Position numbers and translations under genes: made by a program
From: Tyto alba
Taxonomy: Eukaryota; Chordata; Aves; Strigiformes; Tytonidae
Length of the DNA stretch: 64,000 nucleotides
Direction: 5' to 3'
NCBI RefSeq assembly: GCF_018691265.1
Contig: NW_024881303.1
Coordinates: 11,277,777-11,341,776, forward strand
Part shown: in pieces, positions 24,040 through 35,965 of the stretch
How positions within the stretch are numbered: position 1 is the first letter of the stretch
Layout of the letters: each line of letters starts with the position of its first letter
The notes under the pieces: generated by a model
The model's database searches: none
Told to the model about the DNA's origin: nothing
Seen by the model: only the letters and a program-made list of their open reading frames with translations

Positions 24040-24370
24040 ATTTTAACAATTAATATTTTGGATCAAAATAAGCAGTCTAGCAATTTCTTTAACCCTTAAT
24101 GAAAATTTTCTTTGTTAATGTCTCTTTGGGGCAACAGAGATTTCAAGTATCGGCTGACAGACAAGAACCTCTGAATGAAATTAATTAGCATCAGGCTGTA
24201 AACAGAAGCAAGACAAACTAATGCATTTTCATTTCCCAAACAGAGAAACACCAAACTGTGATTATCTGGCCAAGTGAATGGAAAGTAATGGAAATGGAAA
24301 GCACATCTGAGTTGTAATTTATCTAACTCATTATCTATATCACTGGAAAATAAACTCAGTGTTCAGGGGC
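24040..24370. promoter_or_regulatory. Candidate conserved noncoding element
   Basis: Non-repetitive block with AATTAATTAGCATC (24179-24192), TAATGCATTTTCATTTCCC (near 24219) and GATTATCTGGCCA near 24259, ending in TAATTTATC words. Homeodomain and POU-like cores occur in unique sequence with several CTTTG words at the left. Enhancer function is inference. Confidence 0.3.
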
Positions 24371-25514
24371 TGTTTTGGATTTTTAATATATGCTTAAAAC
24401 CGACAACATCCCCTGAAAGATCAAAACTACCATTGTGTTCAATCCCAGGTATGGATCAGCAATAGGGACTCTGCAAAACACAGATGTGTTTCACTGAAGC
24501 AAAGACAATGTGACTTAAGTGCTTTGCTGAACTGGAGCCATAACTGGACCTGAGTCAGAGACCCATCAGCCTCACATCCTGGAGCACTTCCACAGCTCAT
24601 AGAAAACCCCTTTCCCAGCTGTAACATTGCCTGTTCTGGCAAAGAGGTGTGCAGGTCCTGCAGGGACCTCGAATAAAGGTGTTTCCAGAGATGGTCTGTT
24701 TCCTCATTTGTGCTGATTGTGCATGAAACTGATGTTATATTGCTTGCATGTTCTTCCTTCTTTTTTATCTTTATAAGTTGTCAATAAATTAATTGTTTTA
24801 TGGAGCTGTAGCATATGGCAGAGAAGAATCACTCTGTTTTGAGGAACTCCCAGGTGACAAAAAGACAATTAATATCTAATCTGTTGAATTTCTTTATTGC
24901 TGTGAATGTGTGAGCATGCTCTGATACCAGGTCCTAGGCCTCATATGAATGTACATTTCACTCCAAAGACATAAAATATGAGACAAAGGACTGGTTGAGA
25001 GTCATCACCTGAGAGGTCCTTTCTATTGTTCTTCTTCCTTGTAGCAAGGAGGAACGCATTATTTCATTTATAAAAACGGAAATGGACTAAATCATATAAG
25101 CAACTGAATATCCATCTCCAGAATACTTTATCCTATTGTGTTACAAATAGAAGACACCAACTACAAAATTCACATCCAGTTGTAGACAGTAGTTTGTAAG
25201 ATGATTTTAATTTAGCTCACTGTAGAAGGATGGTCAAACTAGGACATGAAGTCTGGAAACTCATGCAAGTTGAAATCTCCCTTTATTTTGATTTGGACTA
25301 AGCTTTTATTAGAGCTGAACTCACCAAAGATCCGTTTCTCATATAAGCCAATCTTACATTTAACCATTAAGTAATGGAACAAAATTCATTAGCTGCACCA
25401 TATCAATGTTTTGGTGTCAGGTTGTTCCTAAGCTGCTGATGCAGGTGCTGGGTGGATAACAATCATAAAATATAGTGAAAAATGTTCCTGAGGATACACC
25501 ACTTGTAATTGGCA
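24371..25514. other. Unassigned noncoding sequence
   Basis: Unique sequence, nothing recognised. Confidence 0.5.
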
Positions 25515-25534
25515 TTTTTTTTTTAAAAAAAAAA
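25515..25534. repeat. Perfect T10A10 palindrome
   Basis: Ten T (25515-25524) directly followed by ten A (25525-25534). It lies just left of a fossil SINE part. Confidence 0.95.
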
Positions 25535-25549
25535 GCTACTGATGTGCAT

Positions 25550-25660
25550 GAACATTTATTATTTATTATTTATTTAGTGCCAAAAAAACGGCATATTAAT
25601 ATCAAAGTATTCCCTGACCCCAAATGATTACAGTCTAACAGAGACACAGGGGAGACATCA
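25550..25660. repeat. Fossil amniote SINE body
   Basis: TTATTATTTATTATTTATTTAG, TGCCAAAAAAACGGCAT, then CCCTGACCCCAAATGATTACAGTCTAACAGAGACACAGGGGAGAC in pieces. This matches the body of an old amniote SINE that reads TATTATTTATTAT, GTGCTAGGCACTGTAC, CCCTGCCCCAAAGAGCTTACAATCTAA. The TTATTA tract is probably its 3' tail seen from the other strand. Confidence 0.65.
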
Positions 25661-28600
25661 TACGCTGGAAAATCCATCAGAAACTTATTATATTAATAAG
25701 TTTGATTTTTGGTTTAAATTCCCTCTTGTGAGTCTTGTACTGTTGCCCTAAGAGTGTCATGAAGGGCAGATCATGGTGACTGCCTTTATAAGGCCAAATG
25801 CCATATAAATTGCTGTCACACAATGAAAAAATTCTACATGGGGTCTTGTTTCTCTTCAGCATTAAAACTTTAATACATGGGACATGAGTACGAAAACTGG
25901 ATCTTCTATTTAAGAGCTGCTTATTCCCTCGCCTGCATCTCTGATCACTGAAGTATGACTTGATAATGCTTTCCCCAGAAATCAACTGTGATGTCACAGG
26001 AGGAGGATTATGAGCTCAAGTGAGAATCGGTAGCAAGAAAAGAAAATAATCTTAAACCAAAAACCTGCTTCTTTATGCAAATAGCATCCAGCAATAAAAG
26101 TGAGGAGAAAATATGTTCCAGTTGGTAATCTGCACCTTTGATCTTACTCTATCCCCATGGTCTCCTAATATTTTTTATGTCTTTTCCTCATTAATAGAAT
26201 GGAAGTAATTGCCTTAGTTGAAATGGGATCATAAAAACAGGGATCTTGAGAATTCACATTCATAAATCTAAGTACTGGTATGCAAATACTCAAAAGCAAA
26301 TATTTCCTTAATTGGCACTGTAAAGTCTCCCCTTTATATAGGTAATGTTTGCTCAATAATTGTAATACAGAATCCACACCTAACAGTATTTCACAGGAGG
26401 CAAGTTCATTAAACAATCAAAGTGTGGTATTCACCTTAACACACCCCTTGAATTCCAGGATGTAAGATATCCTCTTAGACAAGGCCCAAACCTAGCATTG
26501 GAGATCTGGGCTTCAGACCCTGCTCAGACCCTCTTTTCCTTTAAATTTGTCTCTGAATTCCAGCTCAGTCTCACTTCCTTGTTTGTAGAAAGGTCGATTT
26601 TCCCGTTTCCAAATCCCACAATGAGTTTTATTCAATGAACCACCTGTATGAGGTGGAAGAGACTCTGACCCTTTGGTCCAATCATCCACAAATCTGTGTG
26701 CCAGAGAAGCTAAACTGAGTCCAAGGGGAGGTGTTTCCTCCTTTAATGTGCCTTCTCTTGGAAGAATAAAGATTTAGAATTTCTTCTGAGAAGGGTGGGA
26801 GCATGAAAAAGGGGAAAACACTTGCTTTGACAAGAGATGTGAGAGTCCATTCTGCTTCTGGAGGAAAAAACTCATTACTTAGAGGACAGTGTGAATAGGG
26901 GACTACAGAACAAATTCCCAGCCTGGGAAGATTTTATCAGGTCAGGGCTTCAATTCCTCAGGAAATGTTTCTACACAATATGAAGAAGCACCTTGACTGC
27001 TGCCTCATTTTTGTATGCCAGCATGGCTCTCATGTTCACCAGATCTCAGAAGATTGGTGTTGACCGGAATTTCTTCAGCTCTCAGATCAAAAGCATGAGC
27101 TGAATTTTCTTTCAGACTTTCTAAACTTAACTTCCATTCTAACACTAAGCTGAAGCTTAGTCTGAAATAGGATACAAAACCAACAGGATTTGGTTAAGAA
27201 ATTTTCCTAGAACTTTGCACAAAATTCAGGTTTATACCAGGAGAGTCATTTTCAATGAAACTCCTCTTGGTGCTTTGTAATTTAAATTTACATACTCCTC
27301 AGGGCCTCTTAGCAGTGAAAAATAATTAACTGACAGAATTGCAATGGTGGAAGTGTTATAACCATGATGGTCCAAGCATATACTATTCTCAACCTGTCTT
27401 CTATTCTCTTCAGATATAAAATAAGGCTCATGGTCCTGAAAGAGTGCTTGTTTTTTTCCAGCAGGTTAATACCTGTGCTTACAAACCTTGCACTGGCTGT
27501 TTGACATTCTCACCACAGTCTGCAGGGACAGAAAGAACTGGCTGATGCCAGCATTAAGCAACCAGATTTAATGGCCTCAAAGGTTGGACCTGTGCTCCCA
27601 TGACCAATTTCACTCTTTCAGTGGTTTCCCATTTCTTTCTGCTCTCTTTCCCTTTGCCTTATCCATATAAACCTCTGACCCTGGAGATCATAAGCCCATA
27701 GCAAAGGTTTCCAGTGCTCAGACCTAATCGTTGCTGTCACAAATATTCAGGACAAGCCTCGGGTTATTGCTATCCAATGCACTGATCTGAACAAAATAAC
27801 TCAAAGTGTGATTTTAATCCACCTACAAATTGACAGGTGATTTTTCTGAAGCCTCAGTTCTATGCATTCCTCTCTAAGAATTAGTTTTAAAAATGCATTT
27901 GTAGTATTCTGGGTTCAAGACATGACAGGACAAATCCATGGAAGAAAACAACCTTTTTTGTGTTATTAGCTACATCCTCTCTGCCTCAGGGAGGCCCTCA
28001 GCCACAGACCACTGGGAGGATATTATGGAGGAGTGTTGCTAGGTGTTTGTTTCAGCCTTACATTACTCATTAGATATCTGCCTGCTTTTGAACACTGTAT
28101 AATAATAGATACAGAGCTGGGCTGTCCATAGTGCCTGTTCCTGCACTTCTGTATAAGGGAGAAAAAAACAACTTGCAACATCAGTAGGGTAGAAGTGTTC
28201 CTGGTATGCAAAAAAAACCAAAACAAACAAACAAAAAACAGAATGGGATTATATCTTTTGTAGAGAGATTAAAATCTGAAAAAGTTTTATGAATGTAGTT
28301 TGAACACAAACTCTTGAGGAAATACTACAGAAAAAAAAAAAGAAGAAGAATCAGCAGAAATAGAAAAGTGCAGGCCTGTGAAAGCTTGCCATGATCATTC
28401 CTACTGAAAATTATTAGAATATGGTTTGTGTAGATACTGAATAACCCCATGCTGGTTGCTCTGAGATATCTGAAGATTGAATTCTGTCAGATAAGAAGTG
28501 TGTTTTCAATACAATGTGAACACTTACTGTAATAGGCAGCAAAATGCTGCATCCACATCTAACTCTGTATTGCCATTTTGGATTTGAGTTCAAATATGTA

Positions 28601-31094
28601 AGACATTTTATGACATGCCACAGGAGAGGGATATAGTTTCTGCAGCAGAGAATATTTTCTCTCTTAGACATAATGCAGCCTACTAGCCTCCATTTGCATT
28701 GTATGTGCATTTAAGTTTAAAAACCAAAGAAAACAGGAAATTTTAAGGCCTTATTCTCTCTGTCTGCCAGTGTAGGGGTTTTCAAAAACCAGCACCTGAA
28801 CTCCTGTCATCCAGCAATGCCAGAAGCAGGCACAGCAAGCCTGGCAAAAAGGGTTTCCCTGCCTGCACTGTGCATTTGTTCTGACAGAAATGGATGGCTC
28901 CTCTCTTTGAACTCAGAATGATAGAAATATTAGTGAAAGAAAGCAAAGATGAAACAAATTAATTTTAAGCTCTGACATTTACAAAGCTATTTTCAAGACA
29001 AAAAATGAATAGGCTTCATGTGTTGAAAGAAGTCTTGCTGTCACCTGTGTCAAGTTTAAAAGTCCACATCACATCCCTCTCAGGTGCCATTATTCTTAAC
29101 AAAAATGCCTGATTCTAAGACTTAGCTCGATCTCACCAGTCCAAAAATACAGAGAAACCCTTATAAGACAGGTTTTTCTTGCTTTGAAAAATAAAAACAG
29201 AATGTCAGCAGTTTTTATTATTATAGCTCTAGGGAACTAAATTGGAATTTTTTAAGGTAAAGGCATCAGACCATTAAAGCATATCTGTTTATGGTTATAG
29301 AAAATGGAATAGATCTTTAGCATATACTGTATTCATAGTGTCATCAAACCATTCATTTCAGGTCTAGAAGGTTTATTAAGTTGCCTTTATGGGTTGAATG
29401 TACAGGCACAGGTTTCAGAAACAAGGTCATTTCAGAAGCCAAACTGCCCTGTAAGGGAATGGGCATCCTCCAAAGCCAATTTTTAACATAATGTTTAATT
29501 GCACTTAATGTTTCTATCAATGACTCAGAGAGATGTCTTTTTTCATGGATATAAATTCATATTGTACTCTCAAATACAGTTAGCACTTTTCAGCAAATCT
29601 CTGCCTTATTCAATAGGGAGGTCATCTATCTTCCTATTCAAAAGAATGAAGTAAGGGGATCTCATTTTCCCTCTTTTTTCTTTTGTTTGAGCCTCCAATG
29701 CACTGAAGAGCAGGGAATTATTAGGTCAGGAAATGGACTCAGAGCTTCATATTAATCAATCATGCCTCATGTCCTGATATTGCAACACACAGACTGATGT
29801 CATCAGCAGTTGATGAATGCCACATCTGCATGTCAAACTCACAGTCTATGTCGGGAACTCATTCCACAGCTATTTTGTGGTTACCTTCAACTCTGATTGA
29901 TACCATCTTCTCACCGCTTCCTTCTGTAGTCCCTTGTGCTCTGTGAAGGAAGGGAACTTATTCCTGACACTTCAGTCTCTCTAAGAGATAGGGATTCCAG
30001 CTTTTTCTCACAAACTCCTTCAAAGTTTTGTGCAAGAGAAAAAAAAGTTTACATTTATGGTCTAAATTTTGCACAAATTCAGCAGTGTTTGCTCAGACAA
30101 TTCTGTTTTGACACATTTCTCCATTGCTCAGGGCACCTAAGAGTCTGTCAGGGTCCACATACCACAGGAGGTGATTAATGCTCTGCTTGCTTTGAATATT
30201 GAATGCCTGCTCATCCTATATGAGCAGATCAAGAACAAAGGACCACACACATTAAACCACTAGATATACTGCTAGAGAAGTGTTCACTACAAAAAATTAC
30301 CACATTTAGATGAGTGATAGGAGGAAAAAAAAAAAAAAAAAACAAAAATCAAAACCAGTTTAGTTAAAATAACATTCAATCTGAAGTTATGCCAAAAATG
30401 AAATTTAAATGAAAAGGCTTGGGAAAAAAAAATCTAACTAATAATTTTAATTTTCCCTTAACACAATGAAATTTTCTGTCATTTAGGGTGAGAAATGATC
30501 AAATGCTGAAAAAACTCACTTTCATAATTTCACTTTCATCATTGCATAAAAATCCTATTCTCTTATGTTTATGAGTGCTATAAGTAGTGACCTGAGCACA
30601 GAGATGCTGAGAGCAGTTAGACCATGATCCTTGCTCTTTTAGCCAGGCCATGCAGCCTTCCAGGAGAGAGCTTGGTACCTTTGCACTCCAGATAGGAGAC
30701 TTTCAACTGGTCACCCAGATAAACATGTACATTACAATGTAAATTTTAAAATTGTATTTAAAAATGCAAAATTAAACCATCCTCATCATATGGTGGGTTC
30801 AATTGTGCTCATGTGGTGAGGCTCTGAGCGCAAGTCAGTTCATACTATCGGAAGCTACTTACATGTCCCATCCCTGGGGAGAGACACAGAACACGACAAA
30901 TGCTTTCCATGGCATCGTAAGGAAATTAGGCTACAAAAGGTAGTCCATGAGCTCATAAAACAATTAATCCAGCAAGCAGTGCTTTCATTAAATGTATCCA
31001 GTGGGGTCTTAGGGTAAATGGCAACCAGGAGCATGTTCAGAACTATTAATGAGAACCACACCAAATCTCTAAAGTCCAAATATTTGCTACTCAC
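25661..31094. other. Unassigned noncoding sequence (about 5.4 kb)
   Basis: Unique sequence with an A/AAAC tract at 28210-28239 and an A18 run at 30325-30342. Open frames up to 106 codons (25677-25997, minus) show no family features. Confidence 0.5.
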
Positions 31095-31145
31095 CAGCAT
31101 GATGTCTTTTGGAACCCAGAGCATCTTTGGATATGATACCCAAGC
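31095..31145 (-). other. Candidate 51-nt exon, minus strand (unproven)
   Basis: On the minus strand a T-rich acceptor (ending TTTGTTGTAG, with a CCCTCTCCCCATCC run about 30 bases further up) stands at 31146. It is followed by 51 bases and then CTG/GTGAGTAGC, a strong donor. The length is a multiple of three and all three frames are open. One frame, starting with two bases of a split codon, reads LGIISKDALGSKRHHA; another reads AWVSYPKMLWVPKDIML. I do not recognise either in a known protein. It could be a cassette exon of a large gene whose intron fills this window, or a chance pairing of splice words. There is no neighbouring exon in the window to support it. Confidence 0.3.
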
Positions 31146-32264
31146 CTACAACAAAACTAATAAACATGCTTTGAAGGATGGGGAGAGGGAAATAACTCCT
31201 GGGAATTGAGCACTGTGACATGTCTGTGGTTCTGATCTTACTGAATTTTATGAGAAACAAGCAATTTTAATTACTGCTTTTCCAAACTAATTTGAAATAT
31301 TTCTCCAAAATACACAGGCTGCTACAGAGACTCATGTGCATAATGAACATCTGTAGTAAAACTGCTTTATTATGGGTTGTTTGATGCTGTTTATTGCATA
31401 CCCATTGGTTATTGGAATGACATTAGTGAATAGCATTTTGAACACGAATGCTAAATTTTGCTTTGGCAAATTAGTGTCAACCAAGAACATATTAGCAAAT
31501 AAAAGAGTGCATCTGCTCCAAACAATGTTTTTTCTTTGTATCATGATGATGACTAAAAGACTATAATAAAGAAATGATACATATACTGTATCTCCCAAAC
31601 TACATTAAAAAGCTGTTGTAAGTAATCAGTAATGCAGCAGGATAGACATCTACATTGCCCATAAGCAGCATTTGGTGGTAGGACCCCAAGCAGTTTTCCT
31701 TGTGTTTACAAGGACAACACCATGCTCAGTACCCAAATGCAGTTCAGTGGAAAGCGTTTGCTGACTCCCCTGCCAATACATTTTTGTTTCAACTATCTCC
31801 CATCTGTCCCTATTTCCTGGATAACTCTTTGTCTGAGTTTGTCCCCCTTTCCTCCCCTCTAAATTAATATCAATTCCAGGCCAGGGCATGTAAACTCCCT
31901 TGATGATCATTACAGTAAAACTTCAAGAAAACATCTTTCTGAGAAATGGATAGCAACATATGGGGACAGTTTGCTTTATGTCTCATTTTTCATACTAATG
32001 TGGTTATTTTATAGGACTGTATCTCATCTCCTGTCTGACTAATGCCTGAGTTGTGTCTCGTTCAAATGAGAGGTTCCTCAGGTTCACTAAAGCATAGAGG
32101 GTTTAAAGCTTTATCATGCATCCAATGTTGTGGTGAATATTTCCTTAACGTTGCTCAGTAGTGAATAAGCTCCTCTCATCAGCCTCCTGGACTTTGCCAT
32201 CTTGTAGGCAGTTCAGTTAAAACTGAAATGCCATGATACATATGTGAATTTCTCTTTTTCTTAG
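31146..32264. other. Unassigned noncoding sequence
   Basis: Unique sequence, nothing recognised. Confidence 0.5.
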
Positions 32265-32408
32265 ACAGGAGGAAATGGTGGTTCAAATCGCTCATGTGGT
32301 TTACGTTTTCCTACGGTTGGAATGACACTCCAATGCATGATGCTCACGGTCACTTGGCAGACTCCTTGTGGGTGTCAAAAATGTTCTTGGCTTGAACTAC
32401 GCGTCTGA
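32265..32408 (+). other. Splice acceptor followed by open, CpG-bearing stretch (possible exon)
   Basis: A strong plus-strand acceptor (ATTTCTCTTTTTCTTAG, ending 32264) is followed by two long open frames. One has 47 codons to a TGA at 32406-32408. The other starts at 32267 and has 42 codons to a TGA at 32393. Neither peptide resembles a family I know, and no good donor or poly-A signal follows closely. Six CpGs fall in about 145 bases, unusual for this window. It may be a terminal exon or, more likely, conserved noncoding DNA. Confidence 0.18.
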
Positions 32409-33689
32409 GAAAGTACATTTCCTTGAGGGCAGTGCTAGACAGCAAACAATGTCATCCAGTGCAACTACTTAGGAGAGAGAAAATTTTTAAATGGGCGCTT
32501 TGCAATGAAATTTCTGTTTCTAATTATCGAAGCAGAGGGAATGATGGGGGATGAAGATAGAGGGAGAGGAGATGTCCATTAAGGGTTTGTAAAACAAAAG
32601 GTTCTTTCTTCTTTAAAATTCTCACTTTAAATAGCTTTGTTTTCAAATTCAAATTCATTTTTGAGAAAAAAAAAATAGCTGTCAAAAAGATTAGTTAGAA
32701 ATTCAGGTGAAATATCTCAAAACCATTCATGTGAAATGTTTCAATGAGTCACAGCTGCGTTTGGGGACATGATTTCAGGTTAAGCACATTTGCAAGAATT
32801 CCACTTTGTCTTGCCTTAATTTTGGAATTTTTTTTGAATCTTAAATTTTGTTGGAAGGGGAAACTGGGTTTGTGCCCAAACCTATGTCCAAGGAACAGTT
32901 CATATTACAACTATTTTCATGCCCATAAAAAGTACAGCTTTGCCAGCAAACTTTATCCAGGAAAACTGACTGCTGTAATGAACTCCCTGATGAGTGTTAG
33001 GGTGATTACAAGTATAATTAGTGAAGATCAAAACTTCATATATTATTTAATGTATTGTGAAGCCCTTCCTTTTACAAAGTTTGCAATACTACTCCAGCAG
33101 CTCACATGCTAAGGGAATACAGTTAGGAATTTTATATCTTGACTGCCAGCTCTGATCACGAAGATGAAGTATTTTCAGAAAGCTGGTGGCTGGCTGGTTC
33201 AGCATGAGCACTTGGTACTGCAAAAGCTGCCCACTCGCAGTTGTATCCTGCTACCTCTGAGTCACCGCGACATGACTGGCTGAGATAGGGTTTCCCTGAC
33301 AAGTGTCACACCCCACGATTCAGGCTCTGATCCATGATATGACTTCAGTGCTCTTAGAAAAACTTAAGCAGGGTTTAGATGCCAAAAAGGAAAATATTCA
33401 AAATTCCTACCTAGCCCCAGCCCGGTGCAGAGTGTTATTCACCTTTAACTTCCCTGGCGTCTGGTTGAAAGACCTTTTTTTGGGAAATACATGAACATCA
33501 CTGGAGCAGAAGCCAGGTCCAACCTCCCAGCTGCATGCTTCAATCTCACTTTGTTCCCTCTGGCTTCCTCACTTACTCCTTAGCTTCACACTGTACCGTA
33601 AGTCACTATCATCAGAATGGAGGACAAAGGTGCTCCCGCACCAACTCTCCTTCACAGCTTTATTTGTAAGGCTTGATCTTTGTCACAGC
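32409..33689. other. Unassigned noncoding sequence
   Basis: Unique sequence. A 122-codon plus-strand open frame (32744-33112) resembles no family. Confidence 0.5.
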
Positions 33690-33756
33690 TACCTAGAGTG
33701 TGGTGTTTTGGGCACTTCATCAAGACAGGAGAAGTGGATTTGAATCCCATACCTAA
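33690..33756 (+). repeat. Fossil tRNA-derived SINE head (amniote MIR/CORE-like)
   Basis: TAGAGTGTGGTGTTTTGGGCAC (33694-33715) is the A-box part and GAAGTGGATTTGAATCCCA (33731-33749) carries a near-perfect B-box. The spacing is tRNA-like. It is the best-kept of the SINE heads in this window. Confidence 0.65.
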
Positions 33757-35664
33757 AAAATTGTCTGAAAAATCAAAGATCCCATATGGCCAATGAAGAC
33801 AAAAAATGTGAGTGTCCCACTTTGTGACAACTCCTGTAGCAGCAAGCTTTAATATAAAGAGTTAAATATCACCTCCCCTGTCTATGACATTGCTTTAAAA
33901 AAAGAAGTCATTCACCCAAACCAACCAACTTGGCATCTAAATGAAGAAGGGACTGGATTATACATCCCAGCTTTTCATACGTATTGAATCCATGCCTAGC
34001 TGTAGACATCTAAATCCTGGAGAAATGTTGGATTTCAAACATTTCTTATTGGTTAGTAAGACACCTGGAACCTCATGATAGGTAAGGAGAATATAAGTAG
34101 GGAAAAAAAAAAAAACACACAAAAAAACGAATGATGCTCAGTACAGAAAGATGGAGGTCCTCTGTCACCCATAGACTAGATCATGACACTTACTGGCACA
34201 GACTGTTGCAGCTGACAAAAGTTTTTATGGACTTAAAATGCAGAAAGACAAGTTCATATAATTAAATCAGTTAGGAGGTACTGAGCAAAGAGATACCACC
34301 TCCAATCTGACAGTAGTTGTGAACTAGAAGACTGCACCAGGAACAAGCCACTACATACTTGTCTCATTCTTACATACTTTTCTAAGCATCTGCTACAGTT
34401 CACTGATAGAGACAGGCATTTGGACTAGGTGGACCACTGACTTGCTGATTTCCTAGCTTGCATGCTCTTCTGGCTCTCATCTTAAAATGTCTCTTGACTT
34501 TAAAAAAGAAGACATCATCTTCTCCAGCAGACCTTTTCCTGAATACTGTTGGCTCTGCGTATTTAGGACATCAACTTTTGGACTTAGGAAGATAAAAATT
34601 TGGTGTGTTATGATGCAGACTTCACTGTCTGAGTGGAACAAAAATTAGACCACTGAGTTTTATTCTTTCTTTTGAATCAAAATTAACTCATAAAATGACT
34701 TGTTCATGACCTGCTAGTGATTTTAATGATAAAAATCACTGTCAATCTGAAATAGCTCTAGTCCTTAAACTATGTGTTTTACATAGTCAGCTATAAATTG
34801 CAATAAAAATAATTCATTTTTCTCATGCTTCATATTTCTCTTATTTTAAAAATAAAAGCTATTTAGAGTCTTCATGTTCTTATATGTGTGAACCTGGCAT
34901 TATGTACAATACAAACATGAATAATACAAATGCTAGCTAGAATGTGGAAGCAGCAACACAGCTGCTGATTCTTCGTGGTGTGCTGAGTGTTCCCTGGCAT
35001 GGGATAATCTGCACAGCAGACAGCTATTTCTCTCCTATTGATAAAGACCTCATTTTCAGATCTTTCCCTGTGAAGCACTCGGATCATATTTTCTCATTCC
35101 TCTCTTCCTTTTTAACTCAGGGAGAGATTGGGAGCCAAGATATCATATTTTCATTAGCTGAGTGAAGCTGCCACATAGCTAGTGAAGGGTTAAAGAAAAA
35201 CAAACACCCCCTCAAGATGTTCCTGCAAAACACATGCAGATAAGCACATGGGAAGCTCAGACAGCCGGCCTTCTGTTAAGTATGTTACAGAAATATCCCA
35301 TCTCGAGGTAAGGAAGATAGAGGCACTTAAATTATGTTTCCCGTGAGTGTTGCTAAGGCATACTTACACATATTATATGAGGTAGAAAATTAGTACTTTG
35401 AATTGTTATGGTTACATTTGCAGTAAAGTGTAAGTGTTTGCAGTTTTTCAGAAGTTTGCCTGTGGTTTGTCATGCAGTTCACCCACTGAGAAGTAAATTT
35501 ACTTGCTGTAAAATAGCCAAACAGATCAACGGCTACAAGGGAACAATTGCAAACTCTACCCAGAGTCTTGTTTCTGGAAAGAGATGACTATTCCACAGAT
35601 GAAAAGACTTAAATGACAGGTCCAGGCTTCATATTTATCCACTATTTAGCTTTAGAAAGATTTA
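33757..35664. other. Unassigned noncoding sequence
   Basis: Unique sequence with a short A-rich tract at 34103-34128. No gene recognised. Confidence 0.5.
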
Positions 35665-35731
35665 GGCCTGATCCTCATTGCACACTCAGCAATGGCAATG
35701 GAGGACTCGCACACATTGGCATCAGGCTCTG
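35665..35731. repeat. Fossil amniote hairpin repeat
   Basis: GGCCTGATCCTCATTG (35665-35680) pairs with the reverse complement of CATTGGCATCAGGCTC (35714-35729), with CAATGGCAATGGAGG in between. This is a degraded copy of the widespread palindromic element reading GGCCTGATCCTGC, ATTGAAGTCAATGG, GCAGGATCAGGCC. Confidence 0.65.
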
Positions 35732-35861
35732 CCCCTCAGAGGTGTGAATCTGCTTGTGAATGAAGGCTCAGCAACTGATAGAAGGTTCAGGTTCCTTTGA
35801 TAAAGACAAGTATCCCTAGAAATAGTAAAAAGGATGTGGAACCCAGGACTCAGAATTTTTT

Positions 35862-35965
35862 AGATATATATGCATATGATATATATATGTATATACTTAA
35901 GTATTTTATTTATGTGCTTCTATGTTTATACATATGTATATAGGCTATATATTTAAATTAAATAT
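35862..35965. repeat. AT-rich TATATG low-complexity stretch
   Basis: Repeated ATATAT, ATATGT and ATATGCATATGATAT words, partly self-complementary. Confidence 0.85.

Noticed and set aside
11800..33756. tRNA-like A-box and B-box pairs
   Set aside because: They do not close an acceptor stem or anticodon arm and match old SINE heads, so they are not tRNA genes.
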